NCBI RefSeq assembly: GCF_901538355.1 | Contig: NZ_LR593887.1 | Coordinates: 3,758,920-3,822,919, forward strand | Source: Tuwongella immobilis | GTDB taxonomy: Bacteria; Planctomycetota; Planctomycetia; Gemmatales; Gemmataceae | DNA: 64,000 nt | Direction: 5' to 3' | Shown here: positions 52,955 to 64,000 of the stretch, piece after piece | Position numbering within the stretch: position 1 is the stretch's first letter | Layout: each line of letters starts with the position of its first letter | Position numbers and translations under genes: made by a program | Notes under the pieces: generated by a model | What the model saw: only the letters and a program-made list of their open reading frames with translations | Told to the model about the DNA's origin: nothing | Database searches by the model: none

Positions 52955-54094
52955 ATGATTCGTCTTGCCTTGTTTGTGGGGCTGACACTCGCACTCGCAC
53001 TCGGCGATGGGGGATTCGCCCCGACATCGGCCCCGCAATCGGCTCACGCGGCGGACTCCACCCCGGCATCATTGCGCTGGGATGCCCAATTCGGCCGCAT
53101 TTGGGTGGAAGGATTGTCTGCCGCTGAGTTGGACACACTGGCGAAATCGGAATCGGCACGCAAACGCCTTCGCGTCGCCGTTGAAGGGGCGGATTCACCG
53201 ATTCTGGGTAAGTGGGAAGTCACCGCCAAAGCGCTGACGTTTGTCCCGCGGTTTCCGTTGGCGGCGGGTGTGGATTACGTGGCGAGCTATCGCTTTGCGG
53301 ATGCCAAAACGCCGGAACTCTCGCAACGCATCCGCATTCCGCATCCCGATTCGCCCCGTGTAAGCGTGACGGCGATTTACCCCACCGCCGAGAAATTACC
53401 CGAAAATCTGCTGAAATTTTATCTGCACTTCTCCTCACCGGTCAAACGTGGGGAAGTTTATTCGCGTCTGAAGATTCTCGATTCGGCTGGCAAACCCATC
53501 GATTTGCCATTTCTGGAATTGGACGAGGAATTGTGGGACCGCGACGGGGTTCGACTCACGGTATTGATCGATCCGGGTCGAATTAAGCGCGGCTTGAAAC
53601 CGCGAGAGGATGTTGGGCCGGTGTTCGAGGCTGGCAATGAATACACGCTGGTGCTGGATGCGAATTGGCCGGATCTCACGGATCGACCGCTGGTTGCGGG
53701 GGTTCGCAAATCGATCCGCATTGTCGAACCGGACATGCAGAAACCGAACCCGGCGTTGTGGCGGGTCTTTGCTCCGGAATCGAGCGAATCGCCGTTGGAA
53801 CTTGCGTTTCCGGAATCGCTCGATCAGGCATTGGCCGAGCGGGCCATCTGGGTTGCCGACGCCAACGGCCAACGCGTGGAGGGGAGCATCACCTTGAGCC
53901 GCCAGGAAACCCGCTGGCGATTCATGCCCAAATCTCCATGGAAAGCCGGAAAATACGAAATCCGAATCGATCCGGAATTGGAAGATCTCGCCGGGAATCG
54001 CCCCGATCGACTCTTCGACGCCGACACGAGCGAAACCAAACCCGAAGAGACCACCTGGAAACGGAGTTTCCAAGTGGCCCCTGTCGGGAAATGA
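52955..54094 (+). CDS. Exported protein of unknown function with Ig-like domains
   Basis: A 379-residue protein with signal peptide MIRLALFVGLTLALALGDGG. Beta-rich: residues about 40-130 resemble a bacterial Ig-like domain (WEVTAKALTFVPRFPLAAGV; DYVASYRF), then a second similar region (NEYTLVLDANWPDLTDRPLV) and a third (WRFMPKSPWKAGKYEIRIDP). No catalytic motif. AGGAG 10 bases before the ATG; a frame extension to 52904 lacks a ribosome site. Third gene of the DUF3500 set. Confidence 0.7.
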   Translation: MIRLALFVGLTLALALGDGGFAPTSAPQSAHAADSTPASLRWDAQFGRIWVEGLSAAELDTLAKSESARKRLRVAVEGADSPILGKWEVTAKALTFVPRFPLAAGVDYVASYRFADAKTPELSQRIRIPHPDSPRVSVTAIYPTAEKLPENLLKFYLHFSSPVKRGEVYSRLKILDSAGKPIDLPFLELDEELWDRDGVRLTVLIDPGRIKRGLKPREDVGPVFEAGNEYTLVLDANWPDLTDRPLVAGVRKSIRIVEPDMQKPNPALWRVFAPESSESPLELAFPESLDQALAERAIWVADANGQRVEGSITLSRQETRWRFMPKSPWKAGKYEIRIDPELEDLAGNRPDRLFDADTSETKPEETTWKRSFQVAPVGK

Positions 54095-54124
54095 TTCGCG
54101 ACGGTGCCTGCCGAGACAATACCA

Positions 54125-54964
54125 TTATCGATCGAGCAAGCGAACGCGGATTTCCGTCAACAGTTCTTCGGGTGGTGTCTGGGCGGGATCGTTGAAGTAA
54201 ATCTCGATGCACGCCTCATCGGCCAACTCGTACTCGGTCGTCGGAACCCACCCGCCGACCAGTGCGAGGTACGATTCCTGGAGCGTATCATACGGCCCGC
54301 GATGCAGCAATTTCGCATATCGCCCGGCTGGAATGATGCCGCTTTGGACGGGTGCGCCGGGTGCGGGTTGGAACGTGCTTCCCAGACAAGCATCGAACCG
54401 CAATCGCTCGACCGGGCAAATTTCCGGATCGTCCCAGCAGATTCCCAACACGGTATCCAGCGGTTGAATGCCTTGGGAAACAGCCCACCCGAACAACTGC
54501 GGGAAGGTCGTGCCGCTCTGTTCGTAGGGGCCGATGTGCCGCATCTTCACCACAGGGATCGCCTCGAATCGTTCGATGGTGACTCCATCGGGGCGGTCGA
54601 TGGGATCAAACCCGCGGCCGGACTCGTTTCGATATGCCGAAGGTGGAACGCCGAAATGATCGCGGAATGCGCGGGTGAACGCTTCGTGGGAGTTATAGCC
54701 GGATTGGAACGCCAGATCGGTGACGCTGGCCTGGGTATCGCGGAGTCGTTTCGCGGCGCGTTCTAGGCGGAGTCGTCGGGTGTACCCCGCGATCGATTCC
54801 CCCGTGACGCCGCGGAAGATGCGATGAAAATGGAACGGTGAAACATGCGCGAGTTTGGCCAACTCCATCGGCTCAAGCGCATCATCCAAATGGGATTCGA
54901 TCCATCCGGTGACGGTGGAGACTTTTTGTTGGTAGATGATCGAGATCGATTGGGCAACTGCCAT
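54125..54964 (-). CDS. AraC-family regulator with GyrI-like ligand-binding domain
   Basis: A 279-residue regulator starting at the ATG at 54964 (GGGAG eight bases upstream). Two AraC helix-turn-helix motifs occupy residues 15-110 (MELAKLAHVSPFHFHRIFRG; VTDLAFQSGYNSHEAFTRAF). The C-terminal 150 residues form a GyrI/BmrR-like small-molecule domain (VTIERFEAIPVVKMRHIGPY; GRYAKLLHRGPYDTLQESYL), as in Rob-type regulators. Such proteins sense drugs or other hydrophobic compounds. It is isolated between a convergent unknown gene and the hybrid kinase gene, whose promoter lies far upstream; no efflux pump is nearby. Confidence 0.92.
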   Translation of the reverse strand: MAVAQSISIIYQQKVSTVTGWIESHLDDALEPMELAKLAHVSPFHFHRIFRGVTGESIAGYTRRLRLERAAKRLRDTQASVTDLAFQSGYNSHEAFTRAFRDHFGVPPSAYRNESGRGFDPIDRPDGVTIERFEAIPVVKMRHIGPYEQSGTTFPQLFGWAVSQGIQPLDTVLGICWDDPEICPVERLRFDACLGSTFQPAPGAPVQSGIIPAGRYAKLLHRGPYDTLQESYLALVGGWVPTTEYELADEACIEIYFNDPAQTPPEELLTEIRVRLLDR

Positions 54965-55064
54965 GGGAACGACTCCCGTCGCTCGAATCGAGATTCCGAG
55001 TGACCCACTGCTCCGAGCAATGGTCGAGAAGACGCAACGGACTCGATTCGCAACTGGGCTTACT

Positions 55065-58000
55065 TTACCCCGGCGAATTCGACCTCGCTTGATTTTGCGT
55101 GCGGTCTTCCGAGGATAATTCGTTACGAGACAATAACGATTGTACAAACTGGATGAGCGCCTGCGGCGAATACGGTTTCTGCAGAAACGGCACCTGGTCT
55201 TGCTCGATTCCGTGTCGCAAAACGGTGTCCTGCGTGTACCCGGAGAGAAAACCGATTCGGAGGTCCGGAAAGCATTCCTGCAAGCGCAACGCCACTTCTC
55301 GGCCGCCCATTTCGGGCATAATCACATCGCAAAGGACGGCCGCGGGGCGTTCGCCGTTCGACCGGCAGAGCGCCAATGCCTCTTTCCCCGAGGCAGCGGT
55401 GACAACTCGGTAGCCATGCCGCTGCAGGATGTTGCTTCCCAGAATTCGTACCGGCTCATCATCTTCGACCAAGAGAATCAGCGCGGTGGATGGCCGCTCC
55501 ACTTTCGAGAGCACCATCGGCAACATCGGCATGTCTGCATCGAGCACCACCGGCCAGTAAATCGAGAATGTCGTCCCCTGCCCAACTTTCGACTCGACGA
55601 GAATCTCACCGTTGGCCTGACGCACAAAGCCGTAGACCATGGCCAGCCCCAAGCCGGTCCCCTTGCCTGGTGCTTTCGTCGTGAAAAAGGGCTCGAAAAT
55701 TCGAGATTGCACTTCCGGCGACATGCCAGAGCCGTTGTCCCGGACTTGGAGTTGGAAATACAATCCGGGCGATAACGCGGTCGGTCGCTGGGGAGAATCG
55801 CTCTCCCATTCGATCATCCCCGTTTCGATTGACAGAACGCCTCCTGCCTGCATTGCATCGCGGGCGTTCACCACCAAATTGAGGATCATCTGCTCGAATT
55901 GGCTGACATCGCCTCGAATGCGTGCAATCGAAGTTCCCAGTGGAGTGCGGAGTTGGATCTGCTCCCCGACCAGACGCCGCAACATGGTCAGCATGTCGGC
56001 GATCACGGAATTGGGATCAAACACCACCACCTTGACCATCTGCTGGCGACTGAAGGCGAGCAACTTTTGGGTCAACGCCGCGCCACGCATCCCGGATTGC
56101 TGGATTTCCCGGGCCAACGCAAACGCGGGATGATTCGGTTCGAGCATATCCAGCAGCAATTCCGCACAGCCATTCACCACCGTCAGCAAATTGTTGAAAT
56201 CGTGCGCGACACCGCCCGCCAATTGCCCAATGGCTTCCAATTTTTGCGACTGGCGGACCTGCGATTCCAAGCGCTGTCGTTGCGATATATCGCGACTACA
56301 GACCAACACCGTCGCCACCCCGGACTGATCCCGATACAGGGTATGCACGCTTTCCACGGAGACATCATCACCATTGGCACGCCGAAACCGGAGTTCCAGC
56401 CGCACCGTCTTCCCGCCAAGTGCCTGTCCAACCGCCGCCAGCAGCGCGGCGTGATCGTCCGAATGAACCCACTCCAGCATCGATCGTCCCAGCAATTCTG
56501 CGGGACGAAACCCCAACAGCCGCTCACAAGATGGACTAATGTAGAGGACTTCACCCGTTTCATCGACCCGATACACCATATCTTCGATGGTATCCGCAAG
56601 GAGTCGATAGCGTTCGTGGGCCTGTTGAAGTGCCAGTTCGGCTTCTTTCCGCTGGGTGGTATCTTGAATCACCCCCGTGAGTCGCACCAACGTGCCATCC
56701 GCATTCGCGTGATACCGCCCACTGCTCACACACCAACGAATGCGACCATCGGGGAGAAGAATGCGATACTCGATCTGTAACCGCCGCCGTTCGATCCGTG
56801 AAGATTCCATTTCCTTGAAGACCCGCGGCTGATCCTCGGGATGGACCCGTGAGAACCAGTGCTCAAACGATAACGACGATGACATTTCCAAGGGATAATC
56901 GAACAACTCGAAATGTGCGCGGGACCAAAATACCGTGTTGGTCACGATATCCCAATCGAACATCCCCATGCGACCCGAGTCGAGCGCGAGTTGAAGCCGT
57001 TCCTCGCTGGCCCGGAGCGCGCGATCGGTATCATGCTGCCGCGTGACATCCTGAACCGTCCCCGCAAGGCGAATCGGCACTCCTGCTTCGGTTTCGATGT
57101 ACCCTAAAATCGAAATCCATCGCTGATTCCCTCGGGCCGTTCGAAAGCGATACTCGCCACGAACCAAGGTGCCTTTGTTCAATGCCTGGGAAAAATCCTG
57201 TTGAATCTTCGCCCGGTCTTCGGCCGAAAACGCCGACAACACTCGCTCAACAGTCAACTCAATATTCGATGGGTATTCGTAGAGTTGATACATCTGCTCG
57301 GTTAATTCCAGTCGTTGGAATCGCAGATCGTAACTCCACCCCCCCACTTGGGCCAATCGCCCCGTTGCGTTGAGCAATTCGCGACTGCGGATCAGTTCCG
57401 TTTCCTGTTGTTTTCTCCCACGGATATCGCGGTCAATGCCCAGAATCGCCGTCCGACCTTCCCAACGAATCAACCGGGCGCGAATTTCCATCGGCACAAT
57501 GGAACCATTCTTGGCACGGTGTTCCGCCTCGAATTGGATCAGGTTGCCTTGCAGCATCTGCTCCAGTCGGTCGTTGGCCTGATGGTAGGTTCCAGGCGTG
57601 TCCAGTTTCGACAGTGGCGTCCCAATCAACTCATCGGGATGGTAGCCATGCGTTTGTTGCACGGCCGAGTTCACATACAGAATGCGAAATGGCACATCGG
57701 TATCGAACGGATCGAGAATGAAAATCGGGTCGGGCATCGTCTCGGCCAACATGCGGAACTTGGCTTCACTCTCGCAAAGTGCCGTTTGAGCTTGTTTTTG
57801 CTGCGTGACATTTCGGAACACCACCACCCAATAATCGGGCGATCCAGACGAATTCCCCACCGGCGTCACTTGCACATCGGCCCAGAAGCAATCGCCGGTT
57901 TTTCGCAACATCCGCAGTTCGAGACGAGCCGGCCCCGCTTCGGAAATGGCCCGCTGCCAGGCCGAACGGTGCGGTGAATCGAACGCCTCGCTGGCCATGA

Positions 58001-59792
58001 AATCGAGCGGTTTTCCTTCGACTTCGGAGCGTTCGTAACCCGTTTCTTGCAGAAATGCCGAGTTGACCGATTCCACGATCGGCAGATGCGGCGATCCCAG
58101 CACGGGTCGCAACACCAAAACCATCTCACGCACGCTTTCAACAATCGACTGCAACAATCGCAACTGCCCCGGCCAACACTGTCCGATTGACGCAGCGGGA
58201 ACCGAACCAGCGGATCGCACGGCAACCGGGTTGGCGTTGATGGAGCCCAGTCGGGAGCGCAATTCCAACCATTTGCCGCGCACCGAATCGCGAAGCACCC
58301 GGAGTTCGCGATTCGTCCAACTTCGCGAGCGATGGCGACGAGTTTCGACCCAGCATTCCGGAACTCGTCCCGGCTCCGCGGGTTGCCGTTGCGAATGCTG
58401 GATTCGGTCAGGGGGAGGGTCACCCGCCCAGGTGATCGTGATTGGTTCCTCACCACGAAACCACATCAGCCAACCGGGCTCATGATTCGCGATCGACACC
58501 GCGAGCAATCCAGACGCGATCGATTCAATCCCCTGCCACTGGGAATCGAGCGATGATAAACAATCGCTCACATGAACCGGCTCGCCTCGCAACGAAAGCC
58601 AATTTCCCAACGCGACGATGGTTTCAATGCCCGGAGTGCGTCCCCAGGTGCAATATCCACTCGAATCGATCGCCGCAAATCCTGTGGCAGAAACCAAATT
58701 CAAGAGCGAATCGCCAATCGTTCCCACCACATCCGAACAGGAACGTGGAGGATCATTCGGCCACAACAGTGGGGCAAACAACTGATCGGTAATCGACAGA
58801 TGCGATTGATATTCCTGGGCATCAAAGATCTCGGCTTGAAGCGCAACCAATTCGGCAAATGATGCGATCTTCTGCCGGGCGGTCCAATCGGGAAGCCATG
58901 GCCGATCATGGTGCGCTTCCACCAGCCCCCAGAGCTGCCCATCTCGGATGATCGACGCCACAAGCGTCGCCTGAACGCCCAACTTTCGGAAATAGCGAAC
59001 ATAGAATGGCGAGGGCGATCGACTCACCACCAGACTGAGATCCAAGGTCACGCCTGCAACGGCATCGGTTGGTGTCTGCAAGGGAATCGCGGGTGCATCA
59101 ATATCTTCAATGATTCGCTCGCGAGCGCGGATCATCAGCGTTACAGCCTGTTCGGGAATCTCGGCACCGGAAAAATGATATCCAAACCACGATTCGAGAG
59201 GAATCGCGACCGACTCAGCGATCACCGATCGATTCCGATTGAGATCAAACCGAGAGATCAGCAACCGACTGCAACCGACCTGTTCCCGCAGTCGATTGAC
59301 CACCGCATCGCAATAAGACTCAATCGATCGACTGGTCATCCCCACTTTCCCAGCGGTTCGCAACCAATCGAGCATTTCCCCAGCCGTTTGAGTCGACGGT
59401 TTCCCATCCCCGGAATGCCTCTCGCGATTGGCTTCCAGGACGTACAACTCTCCAACGCGATGAATTCGAGCGGAGACGAATTCGCCATTGGGCAGTTGAA
59501 GTTGGCCCAATGGCACGATTTCGGTGGATGTCATCGGCGGGAGTTGGTGCCGAATTCGCTCGCAAAATTCGGATGGGAGACAATCGGAAATCGTCAGCCG
59601 TCGATCAATCGGGAAAGAAATTTGCAGCCATTCCGCCGCGTTCTCGCTCCAATACCGCAATTCTTCCGCGCGATTCCAGGCAAGAAGCATTCCAAATGGT
59701 TGGATACAACCGGGCAAATGCAACAATTCGCGTGCGGTTTCCCCTGCGGAAAAGTGCTGGGGATTGTGCGAACCGCCGGATTCCGAATTCAT
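55065..59792 (-). CDS. Phytochrome-like hybrid histidine kinase with degenerate chromophore pocket
   Basis: A soluble 1575-residue kinase. Domain order: phytochrome PAS_2 (about 20-125), GAF (about 155-325), PHY (about 330-500), five PAS domains (about 560-1180), HisKA with H in [11 protein letters not shown], HATPase ([27 protein letters not shown]) and a C-terminal receiver ([17 protein letters not shown]). The photosensory part aligns with bacteriophytochromes ([40 protein letters not shown]). The Cys before the PAS signature is Thr, the DIP Asp is Glu and the chromophore His260 is Tyr; one pair of histidines (AHH) remains. Start at 59792 (GGGAG six bases upstream); 59828 adds 12 residues. 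Kinase and receiver look active. Confidence 0.9.
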   Translation of the reverse strand: MNSESGGSHNPQHFSAGETARELLHLPGCIQPFGMLLAWNRAEELRYWSENAAEWLQISFPIDRRLTISDCLPSEFCERIRHQLPPMTSTEIVPLGQLQLPNGEFVSARIHRVGELYVLEANRERHSGDGKPSTQTAGEMLDWLRTAGKVGMTSRSIESYCDAVVNRLREQVGCSRLLISRFDLNRNRSVIAESVAIPLESWFGYHFSGAEIPEQAVTLMIRARERIIEDIDAPAIPLQTPTDAVAGVTLDLSLVVSRSPSPFYVRYFRKLGVQATLVASIIRDGQLWGLVEAHHDRPWLPDWTARQKIASFAELVALQAEIFDAQEYQSHLSITDQLFAPLLWPNDPPRSCSDVVGTIGDSLLNLVSATGFAAIDSSGYCTWGRTPGIETIVALGNWLSLRGEPVHVSDCLSSLDSQWQGIESIASGLLAVSIANHEPGWLMWFRGEEPITITWAGDPPPDRIQHSQRQPAEPGRVPECWVETRRHRSRSWTNRELRVLRDSVRGKWLELRSRLGSINANPVAVRSAGSVPAASIGQCWPGQLRLLQSIVESVREMVLVLRPVLGSPHLPIVESVNSAFLQETGYERSEVEGKPLDFMASEAFDSPHRSAWQRAISEAGPARLELRMLRKTGDCFWADVQVTPVGNSSGSPDYWVVVFRNVTQQKQAQTALCESEAKFRMLAETMPDPIFILDPFDTDVPFRILYVNSAVQQTHGYHPDELIGTPLSKLDTPGTYHQANDRLEQMLQGNLIQFEAEHRAKNGSIVPMEIRARLIRWEGRTAILGIDRDIRGRKQQETELIRSRELLNATGRLAQVGGWSYDLRFQRLELTEQMYQLYEYPSNIELTVERVLSAFSAEDRAKIQQDFSQALNKGTLVRGEYRFRTARGNQRWISILGYIETEAGVPIRLAGTVQDVTRQHDTDRALRASEERLQLALDSGRMGMFDWDIVTNTVFWSRAHFELFDYPLEMSSSLSFEHWFSRVHPEDQPRVFKEMESSRIERRRLQIEYRILLPDGRIRWCVSSGRYHANADGTLVRLTGVIQDTTQRKEAELALQQAHERYRLLADTIEDMVYRVDETGEVLYISPSCERLLGFRPAELLGRSMLEWVHSDDHAALLAAVGQALGGKTVRLELRFRRANGDDVSVESVHTLYRDQSGVATVLVCSRDISQRQRLESQVRQSQKLEAIGQLAGGVAHDFNNLLTVVNGCAELLLDMLEPNHPAFALAREIQQSGMRGAALTQKLLAFSRQQMVKVVVFDPNSVIADMLTMLRRLVGEQIQLRTPLGTSIARIRGDVSQFEQMILNLVVNARDAMQAGGVLSIETGMIEWESDSPQRPTALSPGLYFQLQVRDNGSGMSPEVQSRIFEPFFTTKAPGKGTGLGLAMVYGFVRQANGEILVESKVGQGTTFSIYWPVVLDADMPMLPMVLSKVERPSTALILLVEDDEPVRILGSNILQRHGYRVVTAASGKEALALCRSNGERPAAVLCDVIMPEMGGREVALRLQECFPDLRIGFLSGYTQDTVLRHGIEQDQVPFLQKPYSPQALIQFVQSLLSRNELSSEDRTQNQARSNSPG

Positions 59793-60025
59793 CGAAGGCT
59801 CCCACTCTTCGCAATCCGCGCGGATCATTCATCCGGAGGGGAATCGGTCCCAGGTTCCCACTCCGCGGAACCATCCCGCACGTATCGTAACTCGGATTGC
59901 AATTGAATCAATCAAAATCGATCTCAAGATTGAATGTTTGTTTCGCCGGAATTTCCCTGGTATTCTCGACGCAACTGTTGGCTTGTCTCCAACTGGAAAC
60001 GACCGTCCCCACACGGAACATCAGT

Positions 60026-62404
60026 ATGGCGAATCCACTGACTGCCGATCAACTCTCCCGCTTGGATGCGTATTGGCGGGCAGCCAATTATTTGTCGGTT
60101 GGGCAAATTTATTTGTATCAGAATCCGTTGTTAAAACAACCACTCTCATTGGAACATATCAAGCCCCGACTGCTCGGGCATTGGGGCACCACGCCGGGCC
60201 TCAATTTCATTTACGTTCACCTCAATCGAATCATCACGAATCGCAACGAAAACGTCATTTACATCACCGGCCCCGGACATGGCGGGCCGGGTTTGGTGGC
60301 GAATGTCTACCTCGAAGGCACGTATTCCGAGGTCTATCCCGAAGTCTCACAAGACGAAACCGGGATGAATAAACTATTCAAACAATTTTCGTTCCCGGGA
60401 GGAATTCCTAGCCATGTGGCACCCGAAACTCCGGGAAGCATCCACGAAGGGGGCGAACTGGGCTACGCGCTGTCGCATGCTTACGGCGCGGCGTTCGACA
60501 ATCCCGATCTGGTGGTCGCCTGCGTGATCGGTGATGGCGAAGCGGAAACGGGTCCACTTGCGACGAGTTGGCATTCCAATAAGTTCCTGAATCCGGCGGT
60601 TGATGGCGCTGTGCTGCCGATTTTGCATCTGAATGGCTACAAAATTGCGGGGCCGACAATCCTCGCACGCATCCCGCATGACGAGCTGCGGGCACTGATG
60701 ATCGGGTATGGATATGAGCCGTTTTTTGTCGAAGGTGACGACCCGCAGAAGCTGCATCAAATCATGGCCGCCACCCTGGACACCGTGTTCGACCGAATTC
60801 GCTCGATTCAACGCGATGCTCGGGAAAATGGCTACCGGGAACGCCCGCGATGGCCGATGATTGTGCTGCGCACGCCAAAAGGTTGGACCGGTCCTGAGCA
60901 AGTCGATGGCAAACAGACGGAAGGCTCGTTCCGATCGCACCAAGTTCCCATGGGTGCGATGAGCCACCCCGGCCACGTCGAAATTCTCGAACAATGGCTG
61001 AAAAGCTATCGCCCGGAGGAGTTATTCGACGAATCCGGTCGGCTGCGGCCCGAACTCGCCGAATTGGCCCCGAAGGGCGAGCGGCGAATGAGCGCCAATC
61101 CGCATGCCAACGGCGGACTGTTGCTGCAACCGCTGGCCATGCCCGACTTCCGACAATATGCCGTTGCGGTCACCAAACCCGGCCAACTTGAAGCCGAGGC
61201 AACCCGCGTGCAAGGGCTGATGATTCGGGACATTATCCAGAACAATCCGCGCAATTTCCGGGTATTCAGCCCCGATGAAACCGCGTCCAACCGCTGGAAT
61301 CCGGTCTTCGAGGTCACCGACCGCTGTTCGACTGCGGAAATTCTCCCCACCGACGAGCATCTCTCCCCCACCGGGCGCGTCATGGAAATGCTCAGCGAGC
61401 ATCAATGCGAAGGCTGGCTGGAAGGCTATTTACTCACCGGACGACATGGATTCTTTTCCTGCTACGAGGCATTTATCCATATCATTGACTCCATGTTTAA
61501 CCAACATGCAAAATGGTTAAAGGTGGTGAATCATATTCCCTGGCGGCCACCGATCGCATCGTTAAATTACTTGTTATCCTCTCACGTCTGGCGGCAGGAT
61601 CATAACGGATTTAGCCATCAAGATCCGGGATTTATCGATCATGTCGTCAATAAGAAAGCGGAAGTGATTCGCGTTTATCTTCCGCCGGATGCCAATACGT
61701 TACTCTCGGTGACCGATCACTGTTTGCGAAGCCGAAATTATGTGAATGTGATCGTGGCCGGTAAGCAGCCGGCGCTTCAATGGCTCGACATGCCTGCAGC
61801 CATTGAGCATTGCCGACAAGGGATCAGCATTTGGGATTGGGCCAGCAATGCGGGCGATTCGCCGGATATCGTCCTCGCATGTGCGGGGGACATCGCCACG
61901 CTTGAGATGCTGGCCGCGGTCGAGATTCTCTGGCGGGAACTCCCGCAAATCAAGATCCGCCTGATTAACGTCGTGGATCTCATGAAATTGCAGCCAACTC
62001 GGGAACATCCTCACGGATTAAGTGATGATGAATTTGATGCACTCTTCACACCGGATCGCCCGATTCTGTTCGCATTTCATGGCTATCCCTGGTTGATTCA
62101 TCGACTCACCTATCGTCGAAACAATCACCGAAATCTCCATGTGCGCGGCTATAAGGAAGAAGGAACCACCACGACGCCCTTTGATATGGTCGTCCTCAAC
62201 GATATGGATCGATTTCACCTGGCCCAAGATGCGATTCGCTGGATCGGGACACTCGGCGAAGCAGGCGAAGCGGTGAAGGCGAAACTGCAAGCCAAACTCG
62301 CGGAGCACCAAACGTATATTCGGGAATATGGCATCGATCTGCCCGAAATTCGCAATTGGAAATGGTCCGGTTGGGACGCGATTCGTGCGGAGAAACCAGA
62401 ATGA
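60026..62404 (+). CDS. xfp: Xylulose-5-phosphate/fructose-6-phosphate phosphoketolase
   Basis: A thiamine-diphosphate enzyme of 792 residues, the normal family length. It splits xylulose 5-P or fructose 6-P with phosphate into acetyl phosphate plus glyceraldehyde 3-P or erythrose 4-P. Family segments: [60 protein letters not shown], thiamine motif [16 protein letters not shown], and [21 protein letters not shown] chose the ATG at 60026 ([17 protein letters not shown]), at the homologous position. Its stop overlaps the ackA start (ATGA), so acetyl phosphate goes straight to acetate kinase. Divergent from the large kinase gene with about 230 bases between. Confidence 0.95.
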   Translation: MANPLTADQLSRLDAYWRAANYLSVGQIYLYQNPLLKQPLSLEHIKPRLLGHWGTTPGLNFIYVHLNRIITNRNENVIYITGPGHGGPGLVANVYLEGTYSEVYPEVSQDETGMNKLFKQFSFPGGIPSHVAPETPGSIHEGGELGYALSHAYGAAFDNPDLVVACVIGDGEAETGPLATSWHSNKFLNPAVDGAVLPILHLNGYKIAGPTILARIPHDELRALMIGYGYEPFFVEGDDPQKLHQIMAATLDTVFDRIRSIQRDARENGYRERPRWPMIVLRTPKGWTGPEQVDGKQTEGSFRSHQVPMGAMSHPGHVEILEQWLKSYRPEELFDESGRLRPELAELAPKGERRMSANPHANGGLLLQPLAMPDFRQYAVAVTKPGQLEAEATRVQGLMIRDIIQNNPRNFRVFSPDETASNRWNPVFEVTDRCSTAEILPTDEHLSPTGRVMEMLSEHQCEGWLEGYLLTGRHGFFSCYEAFIHIIDSMFNQHAKWLKVVNHIPWRPPIASLNYLLSSHVWRQDHNGFSHQDPGFIDHVVNKKAEVIRVYLPPDANTLLSVTDHCLRSRNYVNVIVAGKQPALQWLDMPAAIEHCRQGISIWDWASNAGDSPDIVLACAGDIATLEMLAAVEILWRELPQIKIRLINVVDLMKLQPTREHPHGLSDDEFDALFTPDRPILFAFHGYPWLIHRLTYRRNNHRNLHVRGYKEEGTTTTPFDMVVLNDMDRFHLAQDAIRWIGTLGEAGEAVKAKLQAKLAEHQTYIREYGIDLPEIRNWKWSGWDAIRAEKPE

Positions 62405-63582
62405 CCGCGATTCTTACCATCAATAGCGGCTCATCCAGTCTGAAATTTGCCGAATTTCAGATTGGTCCGCCCCTGCACCGCTCCTGGCACGGGCAAATCT
62501 CTCGAATCGGTCAGGGGAACGGGCAGATTCGGATCACGACGGAAACTGGCGACATCGTGACCGAAGAGTCGCACTCATTTGACCGGCAAGCCGATGCGTT
62601 GACTTGGCTCTTCCAGTGGTGGAAAACACACACCGGGATGGACGCGCCCGCCGCAATCGGTCATCGTGTGGTGCATGGTGGCACGCAGTTTACGGAACCG
62701 GAACGGGTAAGCCCGGATTTTCTGCAGGCATTGAAGACGCTCCAACCGTTGGCCCCGGATCATCTCCCACCAGAAATCCGGGCCATGGAGCTGATCGAAG
62801 AGCAGCTTCCGAATGTTCCGCAGATCGCTTGTTTCGATACCGCGTTCCATCGCAGCATTCCCCCTGTCGCGCAACGCTTGCCACTGTTGCGGACACTCGC
62901 CAAGGGAAATTTGCGTCGGTACGGATTTCATGGGCTGTCGTATGCCTATTTGCTGCAACAACTTCGGGAATTGGAACCGGAACTCGTCGCCGGTCGGTGG
63001 ATCTTCTGCCACCTGGGCAACGGCTCCAGTCTGGCGGCGGTGAAGGCTGGGCAATGCGTGGAAACCACCATGGGGATGACGCCGCTGGGTGGCCTGATGA
63101 TGGGCAGCCGCCCCGGCGAGATTGATCCAGGCGTGATCCTGCATTTGCTGCGAAGCGAACCTCTGGATCCCGATGGGCTGGCCGAGATTTTGCAGCATCA
63201 TTCCGGGCTGAAAGGGGTCTCAGGCATCAGTTCGGATATGGCCGAATTACTCGCGCTCGAAGCGACCGAAGCCCATGCTGCGGAAGCAGTTGCGTTGTTC
63301 GTGTACACGGCAAAGAAAGCGATTGGGGCACTCGCGGCCGTGCTTGACGGCATTGATGGCATCGTCTTCACCGGCGGAATTGGCGAGAATTCGCCAATCA
63401 TTCGGGAGCGAATTTTGGACGGCCTTGCCTACTTGGGTGTGATGCTGGATGCGACTCGGAATCATGGCCAAGCTGCGGTGCTGTCACCCGAAGGCCATCG
63501 CCCGGTGATTCGGCGGATCGTCGCCAACGAGGAAGCCATCATCGCCCAGCAAACCGCCGAGAAATTGGGACTGATCAGCTAA
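62401..63582 (+). CDS. ackA: Acetate kinase
   Basis: A 393-residue ASKHA-fold enzyme: N-terminal [16 protein letters not shown], adenine/phosphate motifs [50 protein letters not shown] and [19 protein letters not shown]. It converts acetyl phosphate and ADP to acetate and ATP. Translationally coupled to xfp, forming a two-step route that yields ATP from pentose or fructose phosphates without glycolysis. Length and motifs are fully typical. Confidence 0.97.
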   Translation: MTAILTINSGSSSLKFAEFQIGPPLHRSWHGQISRIGQGNGQIRITTETGDIVTEESHSFDRQADALTWLFQWWKTHTGMDAPAAIGHRVVHGGTQFTEPERVSPDFLQALKTLQPLAPDHLPPEIRAMELIEEQLPNVPQIACFDTAFHRSIPPVAQRLPLLRTLAKGNLRRYGFHGLSYAYLLQQLRELEPELVAGRWIFCHLGNGSSLAAVKAGQCVETTMGMTPLGGLMMGSRPGEIDPGVILHLLRSEPLDPDGLAEILQHHSGLKGVSGISSDMAELLALEATEAHAAEAVALFVYTAKKAIGALAAVLDGIDGIVFTGGIGENSPIIRERILDGLAYLGVMLDATRNHGQAAVLSPEGHRPVIRRIVANEEAIIAQQTAEKLGLIS

Positions 63583-63588
63583 CGGAAA

Positions 63589-63627
63589 GTCGCCCTCACT
63601 CGAATCGGATCCGCGAGTGAGGGCGAC
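63589..63627. terminator. Hairpin between ackA and sulfatase genes
   Basis: 14-base perfect stem GTCGCCCTCACTCG/CGAGTGAGGGCGAC with an 11-base loop, six bases after the ackA stop, in the convergent gap. No T run follows on the plus strand. Confidence 0.65.
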
Positions 63628-63666
63628 CGTTGGATGGTCGATTCTGAAAGGTGGCAAGGCGGGCGA

Positions 63667-64000
63667 TTATTTGCCTTCACGGACCCACTTCAAATTCATC
63701 TCGATATTGCGTTCGAGAATTTCTCGGTGCTTCGGGCCGGACTCCCGGCGATACACATCCATATCCGATTGATACCGTGACGGCGATTCGGGCTTGACGC
63801 CTTGATCGCCGGATTCGCGTTCCCAATCGCTGAGCAATTTCCGCATCGCCTGCAACTGCGCAGCGGATTTCGGATCGTCGGCCAAATTCGTGAGTTCTTC
63901 GGGATCGGCTTGCAAATCGTACAATTCTTCGCGCGGGCGAGTCGGTGCAAACAGCAATCGTTCGGTCAGTTCCGGCAGTTGGTTGGCCGCATGGAGTTCG
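63667..64000 (-). CDS. Sulfatase (C-terminal part only)
   Basis: The last 110 residues of a gene entering from the right edge. REELYDLQADPEELTNLADD is the hallmark C-terminal signature of arylsulfatase-type enzymes, followed by a helical tail rich in Arg/Glu ending WVREGK. The active-site formylglycine motif is outside the window. Planctomycetes carry many such exported sulfatases for degrading sulfated polysaccharides. Confidence 0.85.
   Translation of the reverse strand, partial: ELHAANQLPELTERLLFAPTRPREELYDLQADPEELTNLADDPKSAAQLQAMRKLLSDWERESGDQGVKPESPSRYQSDMDVYRRESGPKHREILERNIEMNLKWVREGK

Overview
The window is an ordinary-looking chromosomal segment of a planctomycete, most likely of the Gemmataceae (Gemmata/Tuwongella-like). 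The evidence is the gene content. There are two DUF1559 proteins with prepilin-type N-termini, a DUF1592/DUF1552 cytochrome pair and a very large PVC-type dehydrogenase/HEAT/cytochrome c protein. There are also a sulfatase, ThuA, DUF3500, SGNH hydrolases, a WD40 protein and Ser/Thr kinase signalling. No phage, insertion sequence, CRISPR array or rRNA was seen. There is one tRNA, tRNA-Leu(CAA).

Layout. 1-3016 is a minus-strand chain of four overlapping genes (AI-2E permease, small unknown, serine hydrolase, GluQRS, the last cut by the window edge). After the tRNA, 3323-9188 holds minus-strand secreted proteins: a propeller/HEAT/cytochrome protein, an SGNH hydrolase and a WD40 protein. 9443-16448 is a plus-strand operon with a DUF2126 transglutaminase, a fused ATP-grasp/alpha-E protein and a second transglutaminase; this is a predicted peptide-ligase/hydrolase system. 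16629-17452 is a convergent Bfd-like ferredoxin and bacterioferritin pair. 18580-20544 is a three-gene operon in which two V4R-domain proteins flank a phycobiliprotein-like globin. 20906-24473 holds an FHA protein, unknowns, gpsA and DUF1802. 24665-26844 holds a redoxin and a cytochrome c/copper-monooxygenase/EF-hand fusion.

27628-33987 is the most unusual block: a Ser/Thr kinase, a roadblock-like protein, an apparent kinase-fold/metallophosphoesterase fusion and a membrane-anchored coiled-coil protein, with hairpin-rich spacers between the first three. A strong terminator separates it from a REC-PAS-HisKA_3 kinase and LuxR response regulator pair (34136-37011). 37265-54094 is mainly secreted or envelope proteins typical of the phylum, plus a CobW GTPase, a methyltransferase and an ArsR regulator. 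54125-59792 holds an AraC/GyrI-like regulator and a 1575-residue hybrid kinase. Its phytochrome photosensory module has lost the usual biliverdin ligands. 60026-63582 is a phosphoketolase-acetate kinase operon converting sugar phosphates to acetate and ATP. The window ends inside a sulfatase.

The leads most worth following are the kinase/roadblock/phosphoesterase cluster, the V4R-phycobiliprotein-like-V4R operon, the eroded phytochrome and the cytochrome c-PHM-like oxidase. All functional statements come from reading motifs by eye; no homology search was run.
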